Source of the DNA: Streptomyces olivaceus
GTDB lineage: Bacteria > Actinomycetota > Actinomycetes > Streptomycetales > Streptomycetaceae
Direction: 5' to 3'
DNA: 64,000 nucleotides
Assembly (NCBI RefSeq): GCF_000721235.1
Contig: NZ_JOFH01000027.1
Span: 305,671 to 369,670 of the forward strand
The notes under the pieces were generated by a model. It worked only from the letters and a program-made list of their open reading frames with translations, was not told where the DNA came from and did no database searches. How positions within the stretch are numbered: the stretch's first letter is position 1; each line of letters begins with the position of its first letter. Below are positions 1-10,952 of the stretch, piece by piece. A program made the position numbers and the translations under genes.

Positions 1-369
1 CTTCATGGCCTGCGTTTTGGCCAGCGTCACGGCGATGCCGTCGACCTTGTCGCGGACGGCGTCGCGCACCAGGTCGGCCTGGTCGGCGGTGTCGGCGTCG
101 CCCGCGTAGGTGAGGTCGACGCCGTCCTTCGCGGCCGCCGCCTCCGCGCCCTTGCGGACCCGGTCCCAGAAGGCGTCGCCCTCGTCGCCGTGGGTGACCA
201 TGACGATCCTCATCCGGTTGGATCCGGACCCGCCCGCGGCGTCTGCCGCCGAGCCGTCCTCGTCCCCGCCGAATACGGAGCAGCCTGCGGCCAGCAGACA
301 GACGGCCGCGGCGAAGGCCGCGGCGCGCAGAGGTCTGAAGGAGTGGGTGGACGGGTGAGATGTACTCAT
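1..369 (-). CDS. Sugar ABC transporter substrate-binding lipoprotein (5' part only)
   Basis: The gene runs off the left edge, so only the first 123 codons are present. The product starts MSTSHPSTHSFRPLRAAAF and has a lipoprotein signal peptide with lipobox L-A-A-G-C (Cys about residue 30). A Ser/Gly/Asp-rich linker follows, then the opening beta-alpha unit of a type-1 periplasmic binding protein (MRIVMVTHGDEGDAFWDRV), as in the ribose/rhamnose-binding Peripla_BP_4 group. By family it would capture a sugar outside the membrane for an ABC importer whose other genes lie beyond the window. The ATG at 367-369 has no strong ribosome-binding site. The substrate cannot be inferred. Confidence 0.8.
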   Translation of the reverse strand, partial: MSTSHPSTHSFRPLRAAAFAAAVCLLAAGCSVFGGDEDGSAADAAGGSGSNRMRIVMVTHGDEGDAFWDRVRKGAEAAAAKDGVDLTYAGDADTADQADLVRDAVRDKVDGIAVTLAKTQAMK

Positions 370-632
370 GGGGGTTGGGGCACCTCGCTGTGCAGCCGAG
401 CAGGAGGAACGGGACGAGCGTCCCGGAGCCGCGGGTCAGTGCGCCAACCGGGTGAAACTCGCCTGGCCGGAGCAAACCGTGTGTGACGGCTGGGAGTCAA
501 GTGATCAGCGACCTGGTGTGAGTCGTCGGTGCCGCATCGTGATGAACGCGGTCGGCGAAAGCGGGCGGAAGCGGAATCCCGGGCGGTATGCAGCCACGGG
601 GGCGCACGTCCGCCGTGCTCGGCACCCGACGT

Positions 633-738
633 CCGGCACCGGGCGTCCGGCACCGGGTATCCGGCACCGGGTATCCGGAATCGGGTACCGGGCGGGCGGC
701 GCCGGGTATTTGGAATCGGGTGCCGGGCGGGCGGCGCC
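633..738. repeat. Short intergenic tandem repeats (14-bp and 27-bp units)
   Basis: Positions 633-688 hold four head-to-tail copies of a 14-bp unit (ccggcaccgggtat and close variants). Overlapping their end, a 27-bp unit that begins ggaatcgggt occurs at 677-703 and again at 712-738. The array fills most of the gap between the binding-protein gene and the DUF6114 gene. It has no visible coding function and may form by slippage. The rest of 370-800 shows no convincing gene. Confidence 0.75.
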
Positions 739-800
739 CGGCGTCCGTGCTCCGGGTGCGTGCCGGAGCGCGGATGCCGGGCGGTCCGTGCGCCGGGTGG

Positions 801-1259
801 TCAGGCGGTGCCGCCCGCGCCCTGCTCCAGGGGCGGCGGGGCCGTGCGTGCGGCCCGTGCCGCCTTCCTGCGGCGTCGGCGGTCGCGGCGCGACTCCTGG
901 TCCGGAAGCCAGCCGAAGACCAGGCAGCTGCCGACGCAGCCGAGGAGCAGCCCGACGAGGAAGCCGCCCAGGTTGGAGGTGATCCAGGTGCCCAGGGAGG
1001 CCAGCACGCCGATGAGGGAGTAGAAGAGGCGCTGGGCGGGGTTCACCAGCGCCAGCACTCCGCACAGCAGCATCACGACCGGCAGCAGGTACCCGGCGGC
1101 GCCCTGCATGCCGACGTGGATCACGACCTTGAAGGACGCCTTCATGGTGAACAGGACCTCGGCCCCGCCCAGGGCGAGCAGCAGACCGCCCCAGAACGGC
1201 CGTCCGGACCGCCAGTCGCGGAACGCGGCCCGGAAGCCCCTGCGCCGGTCGCCGGGCAT
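801..1259 (-). CDS. DUF6114 family membrane protein
   Basis: A 152-residue protein with about four hydrophobic segments: FWGGLLLALGGAEVLF, GYLLPVVMLLCGVLAL, FYSLIGVLASLGTWI and GGFLVGLLLGCVGSCLVF. A highly basic cytoplasmic tail (RRDRRRRRKAARAARTA) follows. This matches the DUF6114 proteins that streptomycetes encode next to DUF6230 proteins. Its ATG overlaps the TGA of the upstream DUF6230 gene (TGATG), so the two are almost surely translated together. No biochemical role is established for the family. Co-occurrence suggests the pair forms one membrane complex. Confidence 0.85.
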   Translation of the reverse strand: MPGDRRRGFRAAFRDWRSGRPFWGGLLLALGGAEVLFTMKASFKVVIHVGMQGAAGYLLPVVMLLCGVLALVNPAQRLFYSLIGVLASLGTWITSNLGGFLVGLLLGCVGSCLVFGWLPDQESRRDRRRRRKAARAARTAPPPLEQGAGGTA

Positions 1260-1909
1260 CAGCAGCCCGACCCGCTGAAGCGCAGCTTGAGGCCGGGCAG
1301 CTTGAACACCGCGGCCGTGGTGGCGTAGTTGGTCTGACGCAGGTTCTTGATGTGCACGGTGTCGGCCTGCTGGCTGAAGACGCCGATCGGTCCGCGCCCC
1401 TTCGGTCCCGCCTTGTCCAGCGTGCCGGCGTCGTTGCCGATCTCGATGTTGTTGAAGGAGGCGTCGCCCGACAGGAACGTCGAGTCGGTCGTCAGATCGC
1501 TCGCGGAGACCCGGGTGCTCCCGTCGCCCGCGGTGATGAGGAGGTTGGTGCCGCCCAGGTCGACGCTCTGGCACAGCTTGGTGAGCTTGGCGTTCTCGAT
1601 CACCGAGGTGACGACCAGTACCTGGCCGCCGGTGTCGCCGGCGTTCGGACTGCCCTCGGCCATGTTGTCGAGTCCGCCGAACTGGGCGAATCCGTTGCCG
1701 TCGAGTTCCGTGGCGGTGACGGTGAAGGGCATGCCGGAGATGGCGAACTGCACGCCGAGGGCGCCCTGGGCGGTGAGGACCGCCAGAGTCGCGGTGACGG
1801 CGGCGGCGGGCACCGCGAGGACCGCGGCCCGGCGCAGCCTGACCCGGCCGGGTCTCGCGTGCTCGGAGGTGTTGCCGGCGGACGGGGTGTCGTCCGGGGA
1901 CGGGGCCAT
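1259..1909 (-). CDS. DUF6230 family membrane-anchored exported protein
   Basis: A 216-residue protein with a basic N-terminus, one hydrophobic segment (AAVLAVPAAAVTATLAVLT), then an extracytoplasmic beta-rich domain ending in GCx (RFSGSGC). This is the DUF6230 family, sometimes labelled cholesterol esterase in old annotations without support in the sequence. I chose the ATG at 1907-1909 because GGGAG lies five bases upstream. An ATG six codons earlier (1927) has no such site. It is first in an operon with the DUF6114 gene and has a promoter-like sequence at 2052-2081. Function unknown. Confidence 0.85.
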   Translation of the reverse strand: MAPSPDDTPSAGNTSEHARPGRVRLRRAAVLAVPAAAVTATLAVLTAQGALGVQFAISGMPFTVTATELDGNGFAQFGGLDNMAEGSPNAGDTGGQVLVVTSVIENAKLTKLCQSVDLGGTNLLITAGDGSTRVSASDLTTDSTFLSGDASFNNIEIGNDAGTLDKAGPKGRGPIGVFSQQADTVHIKNLRQTNYATTAAVFKLPGLKLRFSGSGC

Positions 1910-2051
1910 GTCTGCTCCCAGAGGCATAGTGAACGCGGTTCGGGCTTCAGTGGCGCGTTGTCCTGGCGCGGACAGCGGCTGGGGCGCACGTCTCCCGTCA
2001 ACTCCCGGCGGTTGCAGGGGCGTTCACGTTACGCACCAGTAGCCATTCGGG

Positions 2052-2081
2052 AAGTTACCGGTGGTTACAGTGCAGGGTCAA
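2052..2081 (-). promoter_or_regulatory. Candidate sigma-70-type promoter of the DUF6230/DUF6114 operon
   Basis: Read on the minus strand, TTGACC (2076-2081) and TAACTT (2052-2057) are separated by 18 bp. This is a good match to the Streptomyces housekeeping consensus. It would give a 5' untranslated leader of about 135 nt. The rest of the 1910-2535 gap shows no supported gene; overlapping reading frames there have no recognisable product. Confidence 0.45.
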
Positions 2082-2187
2082 GCAAGTTGTGAGTAAAGAG
2101 TGGGGGTTGCGTGCCGCCTGCCGCTTTCTCTGTGCGGTGACCTCTGCGTTGCGCGAGAATGCGGGCTTCCTTCGTCCATCTGCTTGA

Positions 2188-3192
<1,005 letters not shown>

Positions 3193-3233
3193 CGGAAACC
3201 GCCCCGGCACCGTCCCGGCACGGCGTCGAAACC

Positions 3234-3272
3234 CCCGGTCCGCCCGGCCCGCCCCGCAACGGGCGGACCGGG
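3234..3272 (+). terminator. Hairpin terminator after the secreted protein gene
   Basis: A perfect 13-bp inverted repeat (CCCGGTCCGCCCG at 3234-3246 with its complement at 3260-3272) with a 13-nt loop lies 41 bp after the stop codon. There is no U-tract, as is usual for high-GC actinobacterial terminators. Confidence 0.6.
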
Positions 3273-3308
3273 CCCCGGCACGTGCGGACGGCCGGCAAGG
3301 GTCCTGAT

Positions 3309-3338
3309 CTGACGGGCAGTTAGCCGGTGAGTTATCGT
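3309..3338 (+). promoter_or_regulatory. Candidate cprB promoter
   Basis: CTGACG (3309-3314), 18 bp, then TATCGT (3333-3338) resembles a sigma-70-type promoter. It would start transcription near 3345, just before the inverted repeat at 3354-3371 and about 55 nt before the cprB start codon. Confidence 0.45.
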
Positions 3339-3353
3339 GTACAGGGGGTGCAG

Positions 3354-3371
3354 ACAGGCGGCACAGCCTGT
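3354..3371. promoter_or_regulatory. Inverted repeat, possible autoregulatory operator of cprB
   Basis: ACAGGC-6 bp-GCCTGT is a perfect 6-bp inverted repeat placed just downstream of the predicted transcription start. TetR-type gamma-butyrolactone receptors commonly repress their own genes from such positions. It does not obviously match the published butyrolactone-receptor consensus, so assignment to CprB is inference. Confidence 0.35.
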
Positions 3372-3398
3372 GAGTTCCAGCCCAGGAGAGATCAGTCG

Positions 3399-4046
3399 AT
3401 GGCGAGGCAGCTACGCGCCGAGCAGACCCGCGCGACGATCGTCGGCGCCGCCGCCGACCTGTTCGACCGTCGCGGCTACGAGTCGACCAGCCTGAGCGAG
3501 ATCGTCGCCCACGCCGGTGTCACCAAGGGTGCCCTGTACTTCCACTTCGCGGCGAAGGAGGACCTCGCCCACGCCATCATGGAGATCCAGTCCACGACCT
3601 CGCGCCGACTGGCGACGGAGCTGGCCGCCCGGGGCTACACCGCGCTGGAGTCGCTGATGCGGCTCACCTTCGGCATGGCCCGGCTGTGCGAGGAGGGTCC
3701 GGTCCTGCGCGCCGGACTGCGGCTGGCCGCCGGGGGAGTGCCGGTACGGCCGCCGCTGGCGCACCCCTTCACCGAGTGGCGGGAGATCGCCACCTCCCGG
3801 CTGCTGGACGCCGTCCGGCAGTCCGACGTGCACCCGGACATCGACGTGGCCTCCGTCGCCCACACCCTCGTCTGCTCCATCGTCGGCACCCGGCTCGTGA
3901 GCGGCGCCCTGGAACCTGCCGGGCGGCAGCCGCGCCGGCTGGCCGAGATGTGGCACATCCTGATCCGCGGCATGGTCCCGGTGACCCGGCGCGCCCGCTA
4001 CGTCACCCTCGCGGCCCGCCTGGAACGCGAGACGCCCACGGCCTGA
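3399..4046 (+). CDS. cprB: CprB-like gamma-butyrolactone receptor, TetR family repressor
   Basis: A 215-residue TetR-family regulator that I recognise as very close to S. coelicolor CprB. The DNA-binding domain covers residues about 5-55 (MARQLRAEQTRATIVGAAAD, with helix-turn-helix SEIVAHAGVTKGALYFHF). The ligand-binding domain fills the rest. CprB was crystallised as the model of the A-factor receptor family; in S. coelicolor it negatively affects antibiotic production and sporulation. The ATG at 3399 follows AGGAGAG. A longer reading frame begins at 3327 but lacks a site. It is upstream of, and co-oriented with, the phosphatase and geosmin synthase genes. Confidence 0.92.
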   Translation: MARQLRAEQTRATIVGAAADLFDRRGYESTSLSEIVAHAGVTKGALYFHFAAKEDLAHAIMEIQSTTSRRLATELAARGYTALESLMRLTFGMARLCEEGPVLRAGLRLAAGGVPVRPPLAHPFTEWREIATSRLLDAVRQSDVHPDIDVASVAHTLVCSIVGTRLVSGALEPAGRQPRRLAEMWHILIRGMVPVTRRARYVTLAARLERETPTA

Positions 4047-4147
4047 CGGAGCCCGGGGTCCCGCGTGCCCGGCGGGTGCGCGGCCAGGCCGCCGTCCGCC
4101 GCGCGGGAGGCGGTTCCCCCGACGGCCCGCGCGGTACGGTGAGGCGC

Positions 4148-5395
4148 ATGCCCGCCACCCCGGCCGAGTCCGCCCCCGTCATCCTCGGCGACGAGCCGGG
4201 GTCCTTCCCGCACGGCGTGCTCGCCGAGCGGCACCCCGCCATCGTCCGGCAGGTACGTGCGGCGTTCCCCTACGGCCCCGAAGTGCGGGACGCCCTCGAC
4301 GCGCTCCTCGCGAGCTGCGCCGACGGGGTGGTCGAACCGGTGCCCGCCGGAGCCGACCCCACCGGCCGCGACCGGGAGCGCTGGGCGGGCTGGGGCATGG
4401 ACGCCTACGCCGGCCGCTCCTGGTACGACGTGCCCTGGCTGTGGGCCGAGAGCCACTTCTACCGCCGGCTCCTCGACGCCGTCGGGTACTTCGGCCCCGG
4501 CGTCTGGCAAGGCGTCGACCCCTTCCGGCCCGCCAAGCTCGCCGAACTCGACGCCCCGGAGACCGGCGAGGAACTCGCCGCCCTCGACACGCTCGCCGAC
4601 CTGCCCGCCGAGGAGCGGATCCGGGCCCTGCTGCACGGCTCGCTCTGGGGAAACCGCGCGGACCTCGGCTTCCGCCTCTCCGAGGGCGGCACCGGCACCC
4701 GGGAACAGGTGGACGCCCTGGTCGCCGACGACAGCGACGCCCTGTGGTCCCTGCTGCCGCCCGCCGGGACCGGCCCCACCGGCCCCACCGGCGCCGCGGG
4801 CGCTGCGACACCCGCCCGCCCCAGGACCTTGTGCCTCGTCGCCGACAACGCCGGCCGGGAGCTTGTCCCCGACCTGCTCCTCGTGTCGCACCTGCTCGCC
4901 GAGGGCCGCGTCGACCGGGCGGTGCTGCACCTCAAGCCGTACCCCTACTACGTCTCCGACGCCACGCCCGCCGACCTGCTCGACGCGCTGCGGCGCCTCA
5001 CCGCGGCGGGCGGCACGGCGGCGGCGTACGGCGAACGGCTGTGGAACGCGCTGGCCGACGGCCGCGTCACCGTCCGCGCCCACCCCTTCTCCTGCGCGCC
5101 CCTGCCGTACGCGGAGATGCCCGACGACCTGCGCGCGGAGTTCGCCGCGGCCACCGTCACCGTCCTCAAGGGAGACCTGAACTACCGCCGCCTGGTGGGT
5201 GACCGGTGGTGGCCGCCGACCACGTCCTTCGCGGACGCCACCGGGTACTTCCCCGGCCCGGTCGCCGCACTGCGCACCCTGAAGTCCGACGTGGTCACCG
5301 GCCTGACCGCCGGGACCGAGGCGGCCCTCGAGGCGAGCGGGGAGCGGCGCTGGCGGACGAGCGGGACGCACGCGCTGATCCAGGTGCGGCGCTGA
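4148..5395 (+). CDS. Damage-control phosphatase, ARMT1/DUF89 family
   Basis: A 415-residue protein with the two signature motifs of the DUF89/ARMT1 family. These are the metal-binding DNAGRE (residues 233-238) and KGDLNYRRL (341-349), embedded in a Rossmann-like C-terminal half. The N-terminal half is helical and Trp/Tyr-rich (SWYDVPWLWAESHFYRRLL). By family it is a metal-dependent phosphatase that removes damaged or surplus phosphometabolites; the physiological substrate is unknown. A GGTGAGG site precedes the ATG. A Gly/Pro/Thr-rich loop (about 207-225) precedes the catalytic part. It sits between cprB and the geosmin synthase gene. Confidence 0.85.
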   Translation: MPATPAESAPVILGDEPGSFPHGVLAERHPAIVRQVRAAFPYGPEVRDALDALLASCADGVVEPVPAGADPTGRDRERWAGWGMDAYAGRSWYDVPWLWAESHFYRRLLDAVGYFGPGVWQGVDPFRPAKLAELDAPETGEELAALDTLADLPAEERIRALLHGSLWGNRADLGFRLSEGGTGTREQVDALVADDSDALWSLLPPAGTGPTGPTGAAGAATPARPRTLCLVADNAGRELVPDLLLVSHLLAEGRVDRAVLHLKPYPYYVSDATPADLLDALRRLTAAGGTAAAYGERLWNALADGRVTVRAHPFSCAPLPYAEMPDDLRAEFAAATVTVLKGDLNYRRLVGDRWWPPTTSFADATGYFPGPVAALRTLKSDVVTGLTAGTEAALEASGERRWRTSGTHALIQVRR

Positions 5396-5570
5396 GCGGG
5401 TCCGGGCGGTGCGCCGGGCCGGCAGGAGCGAGGTGCTGAGCCGGCCGCGCGAGATGCCGGGCCGATGCGAGCGAGGTACCGAGCGCGGAAAGTTCCCGGA
5501 TTCGGCGCTTGTTCACGCGATGGTGTGATCATGTGCGGCCCGGGGGATGTGCCCGAAGTGCCCTGGGTAG

Positions 5571-7790
<2,220 letters not shown>

Positions 7791-7865
7791 CCGACGTTCA
7801 GTCTCACTCTTTCGTGGCTCGTCACGCGCCGGTGCGCCGGGTAGAGCACTTCCCGGAGGCGATCC

Positions 7866-8453
7866 ATGGAACAGACAGCGTTGCGTCCCAAGCCGATGCC
7901 CGGCCGGGAACCGGGCCGCGGCACCGAACCCGCCGCCGCCCGGCGTCCGCGGCCCGGGCGCCGGCGCCGCCGGGTCACCACCGTGCTGCTCGGCGTGCTC
8001 GCCGCGCTCGTGCTGCTCCTCGCGGGCGTGGGGCTCGGCACGGTGGGTGCCACGGTGGCGGGCATGAGCAGACTCGCCGAGATGCAGCGCGGGCCGGCGG
8101 CGCAGGAACCGGGCGCGGGGGCCTCGCCGGGCCACCGGGCAGCCCCGGCGCACCCGTCGGCCGCCCCCTCGCCGTCCCCGGCGCCGGCCGGGGCGACCCT
8201 CGGGGTGGAGGCCGTGGACGACCGGAAACCCGGGGCCCGGATCGTGGGCGTCCACATGCCCGGCCCCGGATTCGCGGCGGGGCTGGTCCGGGGCGACGTA
8301 CTCCTCACCTTCGGTACGACCCGCGTCGACTCGGCCGCCGACCTCGCCCACGCGGTGGCCCGTGCCCGCCCGGGCAAGGGGGTCAGAATCACCGTGCGCC
8401 ACGAGAGCGGCGGCTACCAGCAGCTCACCGCCGTCCCGGGCGTCGTCACGTGA
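7866..8453 (+). CDS. Membrane-anchored PDZ-domain protein
   Basis: A 195-residue protein. A basic Arg/Pro-rich N-terminus ([12 protein letters not shown]) precedes one transmembrane segment (TTVLLGVLAALVLLLAGVGL, about 38-57). A Pro/Ala/Ser linker follows, then a single PDZ domain (about 112-190) with the typical PGFAAGLVRGDVLLTFG binding-loop region. There is no protease domain, so it is not an HtrA enzyme. It may scaffold or sense exported peptides. GGAGG lies eight bases before the ATG. It is 75 bp behind the geosmin synthase gene and could share its transcript. Confidence 0.8.
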   Translation: MEQTALRPKPMPGREPGRGTEPAAARRPRPGRRRRRVTTVLLGVLAALVLLLAGVGLGTVGATVAGMSRLAEMQRGPAAQEPGAGASPGHRAAPAHPSAAPSPSPAPAGATLGVEAVDDRKPGARIVGVHMPGPGFAAGLVRGDVLLTFGTTRVDSAADLAHAVARARPGKGVRITVRHESGGYQQLTAVPGVVT

Positions 8454-8672
8454 CCGCGGGCGGGCGGCTCGGGACCGGCCGGTGCCGCCCGCACGCGTGC
8501 GGCACGCGTGCGGCGCGCACCGGGCCGGGACCGAGGCCCGCGTTGCGGCCGGGCGTCGCCCCTTGACGGGTGATCCACGTCAATTGGCTCGCGCTGACCC
8601 CGTGCCGGGGGCAGGATGCTGCTCGTAGTGACTTCGTCCTTCGCACTCGCCCCTTCGCCCAGGGAGGCCCGG

Positions 8673-9803
8673 ATGACCGGCAGCCACGCCGCCGCTTCCT
8701 TCACCGCCGACGACTACCGGGCCCGCATGGACCGCGCCGCGCGTGCGGCCGCCGGCGCCGGGCTGGCCGGACTCCTGGTCGCCCCGGGCCCGGACCTCGT
8801 GTGGCTCACCGGCTACACGCCGCCGGCCGACACCGAGCGCCTCACCCTCCTCGTCCTTGCCCCCGACCGCGACCCCGTGCTCGTCGTCCCGGCGCTGGAG
8901 GCCCCCGACGCCCGGAACGCCACCGGCGCGTCCGCGCTGACCCTGCACGACTGGACCGACGGCAAGGACCCCTACGCGGCCACCGCCGCCCTCCTCGGTG
9001 CGTCCGGGCGTTTCGGCATCAGCGACAACGCCTGGGCCATGCATCTGCTCGCCCTCCAGCGGACCCTGCCCGGCACCTCCTACGCCTCCCTCACCGAGGC
9101 GCTGCCCATGCTGCGCGCCGTGAAGGACGCGGCCGAGCTGGACCTGGTGGCGGCGGCGGGCGCGGCGGCAGACGCGGCCTTCGAGGAGATCCGCGACGTG
9201 CGTTTCGGCGGCCGCCGCGAGTCGGAGGTCGCCGCCGACCTGGCCGGGCTGCTGCGCCGGTTCGGGCACTCCCAGGTCGATTTCACCATCGTCGCCTCGG
9301 GGCCGAACGGCGCCAACCCGCACCACGAGGTGGGCGACCGCGTCATCGAGGACGGCGACATGGTCGTTCTCGACTTCGGCGGCCTGAAGGACGGCTACGG
9401 CTCGGACACCTCCCGCACCGTCCACGTCGGCGAACCCACCGACGAGGAGCGCCGGGTGCACGACCTGGTGCGCGAGGCGCAGGAGGCCGGCTTCCGCGCG
9501 GTGCGGCCCGGCGCCGCCTGCCAGGACGTCGACCGGGCCGCCCGCGCGGTCATCGCCGGCGCCGGATACGGCGAGTACTTCATCCACCGCACCGGGCACG
9601 GCATCGGCGTCACCACGCACGAACCGCCCTACATGATCGAGGGCGAGGAGCAGCCCCTCGTGCCCGGCATGTGCTTCTCCGTCGAGCCCGGCGTCTACCT
9701 GCCCGGCCGGTTCGGGGTGCGCATCGAGGACATCGTCACCGTCACCGAGGACGGCGGCCGGCGCTTCAACGACACGACCCGGGAGCTGGTCGTCGTGGAG
9801 TGA
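8673..9803 (+). CDS. M24-family metallopeptidase, Xaa-Pro aminopeptidase/dipeptidase type
   Basis: A 376-residue protein with the pita-bread fold of creatinase/aminopeptidase P enzymes. The N-terminal creatinase-like domain covers 1-145 and the catalytic domain 150-370. The five metal ligands are all present: D234 (VVLDFGG), D245 (GSDTSRT), H309 (TGHGIG), E338 (SVEPGVY) and E352 (RIEDIV). It should therefore be an active two-metal cytoplasmic peptidase that removes residues next to proline. I chose the ATG at 8673 because AGGGAGG precedes it; an upstream frame from 8616 is longer. The short gap before it contains two overlapping GCACGCGTGC palindromes. Confidence 0.9.
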   Translation: MTGSHAAASFTADDYRARMDRAARAAAGAGLAGLLVAPGPDLVWLTGYTPPADTERLTLLVLAPDRDPVLVVPALEAPDARNATGASALTLHDWTDGKDPYAATAALLGASGRFGISDNAWAMHLLALQRTLPGTSYASLTEALPMLRAVKDAAELDLVAAAGAAADAAFEEIRDVRFGGRRESEVAADLAGLLRRFGHSQVDFTIVASGPNGANPHHEVGDRVIEDGDMVVLDFGGLKDGYGSDTSRTVHVGEPTDEERRVHDLVREAQEAGFRAVRPGAACQDVDRAARAVIAGAGYGEYFIHRTGHGIGVTTHEPPYMIEGEEQPLVPGMCFSVEPGVYLPGRFGVRIEDIVTVTEDGGRRFNDTTRELVVVE

Positions 9804-9904
9804 CCGGACGCGGCGGGACCCGGGACGTCCGGAAGACGCGGCGCCCCCCGGCGGACGCCGCAGACCTGGCAGACCCGGCAGACCCGGAAGACGGCGGCGC
9901 GACC

Positions 9905-10840
9905 ATGACCCAGGCACCGACACCCACCGCGGACACCGTCCGCCGACTGGTCGGCTCCCTGCTCGGCGGAAGCACGGAACCCGACGTCCGGCCCGTCGCC
10001 GCGGGCGCCGACCCCGCCACCTGGTGGGTCGGCCCCCGGCACGTGCTGCGGCTGGCCCCCGACCGCGACGCCGCCGTGCGCCAGCGCCGCGAGCTGCGCC
10101 TGCGCGAGCTGGTCCGGCCGTGCGTGCCGGTCGCGGTGCCGACGAGCGTGGCGCACGGCGAGTGGGCGCCCGGACTGACCTACACGCTGGACGCCAGGCT
10201 GACCGGGGGCTCGGGGGAGGACCACGACGTGTCCGCCCTGGGCGAGGCGGACCTCGCGGCGCTGCTGACCGGGATGCGCGAGGTGCCGGCCCGGCAGGCC
10301 GAGGCCCTGGGCGTGCCCCGGGCCGCCCCGCGCTCCCTGGAGACACTGCGCCGGACCGCCGAGCGGGCCGCCCGGCGCCTGGCCGAGGCCGACGAGTTCG
10401 ACCCGGCCCGGCCCGAGCGGCTGACCGGCCAGGCAGCGGCCCAGCTAGGTGCCCAGCAGGGCACGGCGGTCCTCGTCCACCACGCCCTGGCCGGCGAACA
10501 CCTCGTGGTCGGCGCCGACGGCCGGGTGCGCGGCGTCCTCGGCTGGACCGACGCGGTCCTCGGCGACCCGGCCGAGGACATCGCGGGGCTGGCCCTCTGC
10601 GTCGGCGCACCCGCCGCGGTCCGCGCCGCCACCCTCGCCGGCTACGGCGCCCGCCCCTGCCTGCGCGGCCTGTGGCTGGCCCGCTGCGACACGGTCGTCC
10701 AGCTCGCCGACGCGCTCCACGGGCGGTCCGGTCCGCCCCCGGCCGCCCTGCTCAGGACGCGGCTGCGGCGCGCCTGGGAGCCGATCCTGCTGGAACGCGT
10801 GACGGAACTACGCGGAGACGACCCGGACGAGGCGCCCTGA
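9905..10840 (+). CDS. Aminoglycoside-phosphotransferase-fold protein, probable pseudokinase
   Basis: A 311-residue protein with the APH/choline-kinase fold. The C-terminal half follows the family closely (GEHLVV, then GVLGWTDAVLGDPAEDIAGL). However the catalytic base is lost: the usual HxD loop reads HHALAGEH, with Ala194 where Asp is expected. The metal-binding Asp of the following VLDW motif is Gly213 (VLGW). Each change needs one base (GAC to GCC, GAC to GGC). The usual beta-strand lysine also appears as arginine (VLRL). The frame is intact and codon use is normal, so the protein is probably made but unlikely to transfer phosphate. It may bind nucleotide or regulate a partner. Confidence 0.75.
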   Translation: MTQAPTPTADTVRRLVGSLLGGSTEPDVRPVAAGADPATWWVGPRHVLRLAPDRDAAVRQRRELRLRELVRPCVPVAVPTSVAHGEWAPGLTYTLDARLTGGSGEDHDVSALGEADLAALLTGMREVPARQAEALGVPRAAPRSLETLRRTAERAARRLAEADEFDPARPERLTGQAAAQLGAQQGTAVLVHHALAGEHLVVGADGRVRGVLGWTDAVLGDPAEDIAGLALCVGAPAAVRAATLAGYGARPCLRGLWLARCDTVVQLADALHGRSGPPPAALLRTRLRRAWEPILLERVTELRGDDPDEAP

Positions 10841-10952
10841 AGCCCTTCGGCCCCCGGCCCTCGGCGTCCCCGGGCGCCGCGCCGCCGCCGCGCCCGTGCC
10901 GCCCCTCATTCCCCCTCGCTCCTGTCGCCCCCTGTCACCCCTGCACCCCCTG

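Noticed and set aside
5500..5560. Cyclic-nucleotide-receptor (Crp-like) site TGTGATCATGTG upstream of geosmin synthase
   Set aside because: Only half of the Crp consensus is present and the palindrome is poor.
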